From Kordiimonas aestuarii (GTDB lineage: Bacteria; Pseudomonadota; Alphaproteobacteria; Sphingomonadales; Kordiimonadaceae): a DNA stretch of 64,000 bases. Below, in pieces: positions 50,266-57,875 of this stretch. Both the position numbers and the translations under genes were made by a program. Under the pieces are notes generated by a model, which did not search any database, was not told the DNA's origin, and saw only the letters and a program-made list of their open reading frames with translations. How positions within the stretch are numbered: the first letter of the stretch is position 1; every line of letters begins with the position of its first letter. The DNA lies in NCBI RefSeq assembly GCF_025574465.1, contig NZ_JAOBPP010000014.1:62001-126000 (forward strand). Direction: 5' to 3'.

Positions 50266-51405
50266 ATGAAAAACAGAATGAGAAATACCATACTGCGCAA
50301 TACCATACTGCGGTGGCTATGGGTTTGCGCTGCGTCTCTGGTGGCGACCACGACAGTTCAGGCTGCACCCATCGCCATGACGCCCGACAACTGGACCCTG
50401 AGCGAACAAGGCGCGAGCTTCGAACAACACATGGGCCGCACCGCCATCAAACTGAACGGCGGCAACGCCGTGCTGATGGGTCAGAGCTTCAAAAATGGCA
50501 TTATCGAGTTTGATATCGCCATGCCAGCAGCACGCGGTTTCGCAGGCCTCTTTTTCCGGGAACGCGAGGGCCAGAACGCGGAAGAGTTTTACCTGCGCTC
50601 GCACTTGTCCGGCATGCCGGATGCCAACCAGTACACCCCTGTTTTCAATGGCCTCAACGCCTGGCAGCTCTTGCATGGCCCCCGATACAGCGCCCCCACC
50701 GACTATCGTTTCGACACATGGACCCATGTGAAGCTGGTGGTGAAAGACAACCGAATGGATGTCTATATCGACAGCGACGACCCTGTACTGCATGTGGACA
50801 ACCTGTTTCACGGCACAAGCGAGGGCGGCATCAGGTTGCGCGGCGCGGTGGCCGACTATTATTATTCAAACGTCAATGTGACACCTGATGACGGTGTCAA
50901 GCTCGTGGGCAGTGCAGCGCCCTTGCCCAACCTGCCGAAAAACCTCATCACACGTTTTGCCGTTGGCAACCGTGTGGTGTCATCCGCCGGTGTTGAAGGC
51001 ACGGCCGCGTTAAATCCTGACCTCCTCGAAGGACAAGAATGGCAGTGGCTTGAAGTGGGGGAAACCGGGGCCGCGGACCTCGCCGGCCTTGCTTCCCGCA
51101 CGCGCGAGATGAACACCCAGCTTGTCCGCATGGCGATAACCGCCGACAAGGCACAAACGCTTGAGCTGGCATATGGCTACAGCGACCGGGCGACAGTTTT
51201 CCTCAACGGCAGGGCAATTGCGCACGGCGACAATACCTATGCCAGCCGTGATTATCGCTATCTTGGCACTATTGGCCTTTTCGACAGCGTCTTCCTGCCG
51301 CTGGAGGCAGGCGAAAACGAAGTGGTTATCGCGGTCAGCGAGGCCTTTGGCGGCTGGGGAATCATGGCTTCAGCTAGTGTCCCGAAAGGCGTTTCAGTGC
51401 ACTAG
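50266..51405 (+). CDS. exported concanavalin/LamG-like protein
   Basis: A 379-residue exported protein. After the signal peptide (WLWVCAASLVATTTVQAA) comes a jelly-roll of the LamG/DUF1080 type (about 35-215; SFKNGIIEFDIAMPAARGFA, GLFFREREGQNAEEFYLRSH, DTWTHVKLVVKDNRMDVYID) and a second beta domain (about 270-375) with HGDNTYASRDYRYLG. Such domains bind or cleave saccharides; no catalytic residues can be assigned. I chose ATG 50266, eight bases after GAGG; ATG 50260 and 50227 are in frame. Divergent from the CadC-like gene and followed by a strong terminator. Confidence 0.75.
   Translation: MKNRMRNTILRNTILRWLWVCAASLVATTTVQAAPIAMTPDNWTLSEQGASFEQHMGRTAIKLNGGNAVLMGQSFKNGIIEFDIAMPAARGFAGLFFREREGQNAEEFYLRSHLSGMPDANQYTPVFNGLNAWQLLHGPRYSAPTDYRFDTWTHVKLVVKDNRMDVYIDSDDPVLHVDNLFHGTSEGGIRLRGAVADYYYSNVNVTPDDGVKLVGSAAPLPNLPKNLITRFAVGNRVVSSAGVEGTAALNPDLLEGQEWQWLEVGETGAADLAGLASRTREMNTQLVRMAITADKAQTLELAYGYSDRATVFLNGRAIAHGDNTYASRDYRYLGTIGLFDSVFLPLEAGENEVVIAVSEAFGGWGIMASASVPKGVSVH
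50284..50313 (+). repeat. 15-bp tandem duplication in the signal-peptide region
   Basis: AATACCATACTGCGC at 50284-50298 is followed by AATACCATACTGCGG at 50299-50313, duplicating the residues NTILR in frame. Confidence 0.9.
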
Positions 51406-51434
51406 CCCCCCGCCTTAGCTCCGCGGGGAGAGAA

Positions 51435-51478
51435 CCGCGCGACACCGGCCTTACACCGGGTGTCGCGCGGGGCTTTTT
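51435..51478 (+). terminator. strong rho-independent terminator
   Basis: CCGCGCGACACC (51435-51446) pairs with GGTGTCGCGCGG (51459-51470), 12 bp, followed by GGCTTTTTATT. Ends the lectin-like gene. Confidence 0.9.
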
Positions 51479-51479
51479 A

Positions 51480-52145
51480 TTATGCGGCTTCGCGCCAGTG
51501 TGGCGGGTAGGTGCGGTCGTATCCGTCCAGCGCCTCGATACGCTTCATGAAGCCCGCGATATGGGGATATTGTTTGCGCAAGGGAAAAAAGCCCACTTCA
51601 AAACCTTCCTTGAGCCGGGGGCTGACGCGTTCGATAAGCGCCAGAAGCGGGTACAGTGTCATGTCTGCCGCACTGATGCGGTCGCCAGCGACAAAATCAC
51701 TTTCCGCAAGCCAGCCTTCCACAAGGTCGATCTCGCTCTCCAGCCGGGACAGGTGCTTCTGGATTTCCGCTTCATGGCCCTTGATCTCACCCCGGAAGAT
51801 GGGACCAACACCGGATGTCAGCGCCTGTCCGAGATAGTTTTCAACCTCTGCCATACGCTGCCATATCTGTGCAGCCTCGCGGTTGTCGTGGCCAAAGACC
51901 GGCACGTCGGGATAGGCGCGTTCAAGATAAGCAAGGATGGCAGTGGATTCGTAAATCGTAAGGTCGCCGTCCACCAGCACCGGCACCTTTGCCCGCGGAT
52001 TGCGGGCCATGTGCTCGGGCGTTTTGGTTTCGCCTTTCGAGAAATGAAGCTCAACGGCCTTGTATTCAAGGCCCTTGACCTCCATCGCCAGCATCACACG
52101 CCACGAAAACGGGCTACCGCTACCAAAATAACAGGTGATCGCCAT
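51480..52145 (-). CDS. glutathione S-transferase
   Basis: A 221-residue GST with the thioredoxin-like domain (CYFGSGSPFSWRVMLAMEVK; the Ser of GSPFSWR is the likely catalytic residue), NPRAKVPVLVDGDLTIYEST (cis-Pro and the glutathione-binding E-S pair) and a helical domain with SAADMTLYPLLALIERV. ATG 52145 follows GGAGG; the frame upstream to 52229 adds unlikely residues. Single gene with its end directly against the terminator of the convergent neighbour. Confidence 0.9.
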   Translation of the reverse strand: MAITCYFGSGSPFSWRVMLAMEVKGLEYKAVELHFSKGETKTPEHMARNPRAKVPVLVDGDLTIYESTAILAYLERAYPDVPVFGHDNREAAQIWQRMAEVENYLGQALTSGVGPIFRGEIKGHEAEIQKHLSRLESEIDLVEGWLAESDFVAGDRISAADMTLYPLLALIERVSPRLKEGFEVGFFPLRKQYPHIAGFMKRIEALDGYDRTYPPHWREAA

Positions 52146-52268
52146 ATTAGTCCTCCGCTTTTGATTGAAGTCTTGGGCTTCATATCTCGGGGGGATAACA
52201 GCGTTTAAAAGGCCCCAAAAATGGACCACCTCTATTCATAAATGCACCGCTGCGGCCTGTGTGTGCGC

Positions 52269-54200
52269 CTAGTTGGTTTCCTGCAGCACGCGGGCTATTT
52301 CAAAGCGCAGTTTGTCAATCTCGATTGGCTTGCTGACGAAGCCGTTGACACCTGCGCTGAAAAAGGCATCGCGCTGTTCCATCATGGCATCTGCCGTAAG
52401 CGCAATGATCGGGATTTTCGCGGTCTCGTCGCCCCGCTCACGAATAGCCTTGGTGGCTTCCATCCCGGTCAGGTTGGGCATCTGGTTATCCATCAGGATA
52501 AGGTCGAACGCTTTTTCGCCGCCCAGCAGCGCCAGCGCCTTTTCGCCATCCTCCGCCAGGGTGACGTCATGACCCAGTGTTTTGAGCATCTTGGTGATCA
52601 GCATCTGGTTGATGACCACATCTTCAGCCAACAGTATCTTAACGCTGCGGCCATGGTCCTCCAGCAACTCATGATCCGGATTTCGAACCTCGTATGTATC
52701 CTGAATTTCGACAGGAATACGGAACCAGAAGGTGCTGCCTTCTCCAAGCGCGCTTTCAACCCCGATTTGCCCACCCATCAACTGCACCAGTTGCTGGCTG
52801 ATCGCGAGGCCAAGGCCCGTGCCGCCAGCACGCCGTTCCATCGCGTTCTTCAACTGGCTGAACCGGCGGAACAACCGTTCCAGATCCTCCTCTGAAATAC
52901 CTGAGCCGGTATCTGTCACGCGCACTTCAAGCTGTTGCTCTAGCTCGTTTTTTTTAAGCTGTACCGATACCGTGATCGTCCCCCCCTCGGTAAACTTGAG
53001 GGCGTTGCTGACAAGGTTGTTGATCACCTGCCTCAGGCGCACTTCATCGGCCAGAATGCAGGCATCACAGTCATCAGCCAGCTCAAGCGCCAGCGTGTTG
53101 CGCTTTTCGGCGGCGACGGGTCTCATAAGGATGTGAATGTCACGCAGCATGCGTGCCAGCAGAAACGGCGCCGGATGCACAGACAACTTGCCGGCCTCGA
53201 GCTTTGAAAAATCCAATATATCATTGATGATATTGAGAAGGGCATGGGCAGACGACAGGGAGGCACCCATCAACTCGTTTTTCTCTTCCTCGCTTTTTGA
53301 ACTCATGAGCAGGTTCAGGCCACTGATGACACCGTTCATAGGTGTCCTGATTTCGTGGCTCATGTTCGAGAGGAACTCCGATTTTACCGCGCTGGCTTCC
53401 TGCGCCTTGAGCATTGCTTCGTTGGCGCGGGCTTGCTTGAGCGCCAATATCCGCGCGGTAATCTTCAGTTGATCGGCAAGTTGCCCGAACTCGTCACTGC
53501 CGCCGACATCAAAATTGATGTCGCCCTGCTCGGACGCCAGCTTTCGCGACGCCAGCAGCAGCTTCTTGAGCCGTCGATCTATCTTGACCCAGGTAAGGAT
53601 CAGCACCAGTCCCGCCAGCGCAAACAGGGTGAGTCCCATGAAGGTGACGAGATGCAGCGACGCATTCTGGATTTCAGATGCAAGGTCGGCGGTGCTTTGC
53701 ACGTAAACCAGCGCATTTTTGGTCATGGTCCGGCCTTCAACATAGCCAAGGCCAGCATAGCCCGTGATGGTTTTTTGTTTGGCGTTGCGAACCTCGATGA
53801 TCTGGCCTGTCGCCATGGCCCGCTTGATTTGGCGTTCATCGACGTCGTGTCGCAGGGCGGTATAGGGCTTGCCCCGAAGCGCGGAGTTGTAGGCAAACCG
53901 GACGGTACTGTCTTCAGATAAAATAGCCAGCGCAAGCACGGCGGGGTCATCGGCGGTAATGAAAATATCCTGGCTGACGCTGAACTGGTTGCCTTGGGAA
54001 AGCAGGGTATTGTAGCGCCCCTGCATATCAGAGATTGTGCGGTGGAAGGTTTTTTCCGTCAGATCATAGGCTTTTTGTTCGGCTTCGGGCAGGGCAACAA
54101 ACACATAAATCAGCGCGGTGATACCGGCAGCGACAAGAAAGCCCAGTGGTACAAAATACCTGATTGGAATATTATTTAAGACAGTACCAACCTGGCGCAC
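52269..54200 (-). CDS. hybrid sensor histidine kinase with receiver domain
   Basis: A 643-residue protein: membrane helix (FVPLGFLVAAGITALIYVFV), a periplasmic domain of about 150 residues with ADDPAVLALAILSEDSTVRF, second helix (FMGLTLFALAGLVLILTWV), HAMP, then kinase core FLSNMSHEIRTPMNGVISGL, INNLVSNALKFTEGG, TDTGSGI, GTGLGLAISQQ, and a C-terminal receiver with ILLAEDVVINQ, LILMDNQMPNLTG and GFVSKPI. A histidine phosphotransfer partner is required for output, and none is encoded nearby. GTG 54200 follows GGGGAGAG. Confidence 0.92.
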   Translation of the reverse strand: MRQVGTVLNNIPIRYFVPLGFLVAAGITALIYVFVALPEAEQKAYDLTEKTFHRTISDMQGRYNTLLSQGNQFSVSQDIFITADDPAVLALAILSEDSTVRFAYNSALRGKPYTALRHDVDERQIKRAMATGQIIEVRNAKQKTITGYAGLGYVEGRTMTKNALVYVQSTADLASEIQNASLHLVTFMGLTLFALAGLVLILTWVKIDRRLKKLLLASRKLASEQGDINFDVGGSDEFGQLADQLKITARILALKQARANEAMLKAQEASAVKSEFLSNMSHEIRTPMNGVISGLNLLMSSKSEEEKNELMGASLSSAHALLNIINDILDFSKLEAGKLSVHPAPFLLARMLRDIHILMRPVAAEKRNTLALELADDCDACILADEVRLRQVINNLVSNALKFTEGGTITVSVQLKKNELEQQLEVRVTDTGSGISEEDLERLFRRFSQLKNAMERRAGGTGLGLAISQQLVQLMGGQIGVESALGEGSTFWFRIPVEIQDTYEVRNPDHELLEDHGRSVKILLAEDVVINQMLITKMLKTLGHDVTLAEDGEKALALLGGEKAFDLILMDNQMPNLTGMEATKAIRERGDETAKIPIIALTADAMMEQRDAFFSAGVNGFVSKPIEIDKLRFEIARVLQETN

Positions 54201-54419
54201 TGCGCTCTCCCCGTTCCGCTTTTCAGCCTACTCGCATTGCAGCCCCCCGGTGCCGGGCTGAGTATCGCAGCAACTGGTAAACATATCGTTGCCTGAATAT
54301 CTCTCTGGCTAAACCTGTTGTTGGCCAAAACGCCAAAGCATTAATCCGCCAGTAACGTTTACATTGCTAAGTCTAGGGCTGTAGAATTGAAACTCCATAT
54401 AAAAACGGGTTTGTTGACC

Positions 54420-55196
54420 ATGTTCCTTCGTGCTGCATGCTGCTTGTCTATTGCTGTTTTATTTACACCTTCTGCGCAGGCGCAAATGAAGATTGCCGTG
54501 CCTGTACTGTCAGGACATTTCGATGAAAACATTGACGGCCGCAGCGCTGCTGCCCTGCGGGCAATATATAGTGAATGTGGAAATTCGGTTGAGTTCATCC
54601 CTTACCGCTGGGGACAACACTGGCTGGCTTTCGAGGATGACAAAAGCATAGATGCCGTCGCCCTTGTCTGAGACGATGCTGGTGTAAGCGGGTTCCCATC
54701 CCACGATTTTATTCATCAACGCAACGGCGTTGCCTACCGCGCCGACAAGGGTCTGGATATCGAAACGATTGCAGACCTTGAAGGCTTGCGCATCCTGGGT
54801 TTTGGCGGGGCTACCAGCATGTTCCCAAGCCTGGCCGAGGCCATCCCCACGCTTGGCAGTTATTGGGAGGCACCGTCGGGCTTCGCCACGACGCAAGCGC
54901 TGGTAAACGGCGATGCCGATGCCTTCATCACCGACGGCCTTATCTTCGCGATCGACTATATGGGGCGCGTGGATAAAACCGGAGCCACCTATGGCGACGA
55001 CGCCTGGCCGCGCATGAAATTCACCGCGCTTTTCCCAACGAATGGTGACAAGATGCATTTCCGCGATGAAGACGAGCGCGACGAATTCAACGCATGCCTC
55101 GACCGGGCACAGGCATCCGGCGCAATTGCCAAAGCCACCAAACCGTATGTGGACCCCTACCGCGAGATCGTGGACGACCAAGTCCCCAAACAATAA
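54420..55196 (+). pseudogene. periplasmic substrate-binding-domain gene interrupted by an in-frame TGA
   Basis: One frame runs from ATG 54420 (signal peptide CLSIAVLFTPSAQA) to TAA at 55194-55196 with a single break: TGA at 54669-54671, between DAVALV and DDAGVSGFPSHDF. Both sides together make a complete solute-binding protein of about 258 residues of the SBP_bac_3 type (KIAVPVLSGHFDENIDGRS; DLEGLRILGFGG; ALVNGDADAFITDGLIFAID). A change from TGG (Trp) or CGA (Arg) would explain it. No other lesion is seen, so the loss is recent, or it is a sequencing error. There is no selenocysteine signature. Confidence 0.75.
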
Positions 55197-55310
55197 GCCC
55201 CACAGCAAACCAGGGCAAAAGCGCGCCTGTCGGATCATGGCAGGGCAGGTCATGCCAAGTCAGGGACGGGCGCACCATGGCTATCCACACCCGTAACCTC
55301 GTCAAAGCAA

Positions 55311-56477
55311 TTACTTTTGCCCTTCCTCTGGTGTTTCCTCGGCAGGCCGGTCCGCGTATTCTTCCACGCTCACACTACCGCCCCGTTTGGATTTTTTGCG
55401 CCGGATGTCCATGACATATTCCATCACATGCGGCGGCACCCTGCCCCAGCCCTTGCCGCCCGCAGATGCAGCAAAGTTTGACCACTCCGGCCCTGATCCG
55501 GCGGTTTGCAGCGCCGCCGTGTTCGTCGCGTTCGGGTTGACATCCCTTGGCACGCCCTCAAAAAGGTCCGCGATGTAATAGTCCGATGTCGTCATGTTTA
55601 TCTCGTCCGCGCCACGGATACGCCCGGCGTAATACAGGTCGGCATACTTGGCAAGATGCGCACGAAGTTCCCTCTCGCCGCCCGGGAACAAGGCTATATT
55701 GTCCTCGTAATATGTTGAGATACGCAGCGCATTCCCACGCATTCTGGCCCCCCTGTTGGAGTTGATAAACTCCACCGCATTCTGCTTGAGGAGGTCATAG
55801 ACATTTGCGGATGTAAAGGCCTCCCGCAGGATATTCGGCCCGCCGACGTAGCCCTGCCATAAACCATACACCACCAGCGGGTCCTGCCATTTTTCAACGA
55901 GGATATCGTGGTGAATATCATCAAGCGACAATCGTACGCCCGCCACGTTCAAAAGCTTCTTGTCGCGGATTTTTGCCATCACACGGCGGATTTCCTGTTC
56001 AGGGTATCGCTTGGCAAGTTGTTCAACCACGGTCACGTTATAGAGGTTCAGCCAATAGGCCGGTTGCTGGTTGCGGGTCCATTCCGCCATGGGCACGGCG
56101 CCAGGCAGCGCTTCAAGTTCGCGCCGCAGGACGGAAACTGCCTCGAGGTTCTTACCCTCAAATGCCGGGAAATGCAGCCGGTTACCCTCAAGCCGCGTGC
56201 TCGAGGTATTGACCTTGACGATCAGACGACCCGGCTGCGGCGCGGGTGACGGTGCAGAGCGACGGTCAGACATGCCTGCGTCAAAAACGGTGGCACGCAG
56301 AATATAGGACCAGTCATCATAGGTGATATCGACACTTTCGGCCGTGGCCTGCCCGCGGAAGGGTTCCGGCACGTTGCCGGTGTCCGCCAGTACAGCAGCC
56401 GGGGAAAAAAGCAGCAGCAGGGCTGAGAAAAATGAACCAATAGACCAGCCAACAGAGGTTGCCGCCTTATTTCTCAT
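55311..56477 (-). CDS. DUF547 family exported protein, copy 2
   Basis: A 388-residue exported protein (signal peptide FFSALLLLFSPAAVLA) with the DUF547 core: YWLNLYNVTVVEQLAKRYPE, LSLDDIHHDILVEKWQDP, QNAVEFINSNRGARMRGN and DVNPNATNTAAL. It is clearly a tandem duplicate of the next gene upstream, overlapping its 3' end by 11 bases. DUF547 proteins have a papain-like/transglutaminase-related fold in some predictions, but I cannot assign a reaction. ATG 56477 has a purine-rich leader. Confidence 0.87.
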   Translation of the reverse strand: MRNKAATSVGWSIGSFFSALLLLFSPAAVLADTGNVPEPFRGQATAESVDITYDDWSYILRATVFDAGMSDRRSAPSPAPQPGRLIVKVNTSSTRLEGNRLHFPAFEGKNLEAVSVLRRELEALPGAVPMAEWTRNQQPAYWLNLYNVTVVEQLAKRYPEQEIRRVMAKIRDKKLLNVAGVRLSLDDIHHDILVEKWQDPLVVYGLWQGYVGGPNILREAFTSANVYDLLKQNAVEFINSNRGARMRGNALRISTYYEDNIALFPGGERELRAHLAKYADLYYAGRIRGADEINMTTSDYYIADLFEGVPRDVNPNATNTAALQTAGSGPEWSNFAASAGGKGWGRVPPHVMEYVMDIRRKKSKRGGSVSVEEYADRPAEETPEEGQK

Positions 56478-57624
56478 CTTCCTGTTCCTCCTCAAATTCT
56501 TCCACGCTGACCTGGCCTTCGCGCTTGGCTTTACGCTCCCTGATCTTCTGCAGGTATTCCATCACAAAACCCGGGGCAGGACTATTATAGTGTCGGTCCA
56601 TTGTTGCAGTCATCCATTCAGCAAGGTCCGCCGCAGGCCCTCCACCGGTCAATGCCTCCGCAATTGCAGCAGAATTACCGGCGTTCGGATTGACGTCCCT
56701 GCGGTACCCCTGAAACAGGTCGGCGATGTAATAGTCGCCTGTGGTAGCCCGCACATATTTGGCCGCCTGGAAACGTTCCGCATACCCGGGCTCGGCATAG
56801 GACACAATATGGGCTTTCAGATCATCCGGCCCGTTCGGGAACAACGCGATGTTGTCGGAATAGATTTCCGCCACCCGCAGGGTATCGCCGTCCATCCGCG
56901 CACCACGGTTGGAGTTGATAAACTCCACCGCATTGTCCCGCAGTTGCCGATAAACGCTTGCCGCCGTATAGGCTTCGGGCCGGATATTGGGGCTGCCAAC
57001 AAAACCGTGAAACAAGCCATACATCACCAGCGGATCGCGCCAGCCGGGGATCAGAATATCATGATGGATATTGTTCAGTGACAGGCTGACACCCGCCACG
57101 GTCAATAGCGGTTCGTCCAGAAGACCGGTCCGGCCACCGCGACCATAAAGCAGAGAGCGCAGTTCCTGTGCCGGATAGCGTTCGGCCAGCGCTTCAACAA
57201 GCCGGATGTTATAGAGATTAAGCCAGTACGCCAACTGCTGTTTTTTGGTCCATTCCGCCATCGGAATAGCATCAGGCATGGCTTCAAGTTCCACCCGAAT
57301 ACGTTTCAGCGCGTCCAGGTTTTCGCCCTCGAACGCGGGAAAATAAATCCGGTTGCCTTCAAAACGCAGGCTGCTTGTATTGCCCTTGACAATGCGGCGG
57401 CCAATCCCCGGCTCTGGCGGCGCAGCATACGCCCGGTCCGACAGGCCGGCCTCAAAGACCGTGACCTTCAGGATGTAAGACCAGTCATCATAGCGGATAT
57501 CAACCGCCTGCTCGGTTGCGGGGGGCGCTTGAAGCGCTGCGATTTGAGGATTTTCGGCATTCGCTGCGGCAAGCGCCCCAGTGCACAGCAAAAAAAGAAG
57601 CATCAAGGATGCGGCATGTTTCAT
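56467..57624 (-). CDS. DUF547 family exported protein, copy 1
   Basis: A 385-residue exported protein (signal peptide LMLLFLLCTGALAAANA) with the same blocks as its neighbour: YWLNLYNIRLVEALAERYPA, LSLNNIHHDILIPGWRDP, DNAVEFINSNRGARMDGD and DVNPNAGNSAA, and an acidic C-terminal tail in both. ATG 57624 follows GGGGGGAT; the frame up to 57873 runs through the receptor promoter and is not coding. The gene pair is divergent from the siderophore receptor, so the two units share about 250 bp of promoter DNA. Confidence 0.87.
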   Translation of the reverse strand: MKHAASLMLLFLLCTGALAAANAENPQIAALQAPPATEQAVDIRYDDWSYILKVTVFEAGLSDRAYAAPPEPGIGRRIVKGNTSSLRFEGNRIYFPAFEGENLDALKRIRVELEAMPDAIPMAEWTKKQQLAYWLNLYNIRLVEALAERYPAQELRSLLYGRGGRTGLLDEPLLTVAGVSLSLNNIHHDILIPGWRDPLVMYGLFHGFVGSPNIRPEAYTAASVYRQLRDNAVEFINSNRGARMDGDTLRVAEIYSDNIALFPNGPDDLKAHIVSYAEPGYAERFQAAKYVRATTGDYYIADLFQGYRRDVNPNAGNSAAIAEALTGGGPAADLAEWMTATMDRHYNSPAPGFVMEYLQKIRERKAKREGQVSVEEFEEEQEDEK

Positions 57625-57795
57625 GTATATATCCCCCCGGACCAATTGACGTGCTGCGTACAATATTGCGCCAAAATATATACCATGGGAAGTATTTTTG
57701 TTACCGCCGATAGCGACGCCACCATTAATGGGCCCTTCCGCGCTGACCTGCGCAGGCCAGTCCCAAGGGATGACATGAGCCACAATATGCGTTTT

Positions 57796-57841
57796 TAAGA
57801 ATAATTCGCAAAAAGTGTATTGCAATTGATAGTTATTCTTA
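57796..57841 (+). promoter_or_regulatory. Fur-like operator region of the siderophore receptor operon
   Basis: TAAGAATAA (57796-57804) and TTATTCTTA (57833-57841) are perfect inverted repeats 28 bases apart. Within them, TAAGAATAATTCGCA (57796-57810) matches a GCGAAT-N-ATTCGC Fur-type box at 12 of 14 positions, and TGATAGTTATTCTTA (57827-57841) matches the classical TGATAAT-N-ATTATCA box at 11 of 14. Position 35-80 bases before the start suits iron-dependent repression. Confidence 0.6.
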
Positions 57842-57875
57842 TTATTAGCTTGCCCCATATCAGGGAGCACCACTC

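Noticed and set aside
54669..54671. TGA as a possible selenocysteine codon
   Set aside because: The family does not use selenocysteine, no hairpin typical of a bacterial SECIS follows directly, and the position fits a lost Trp or Arg codon.
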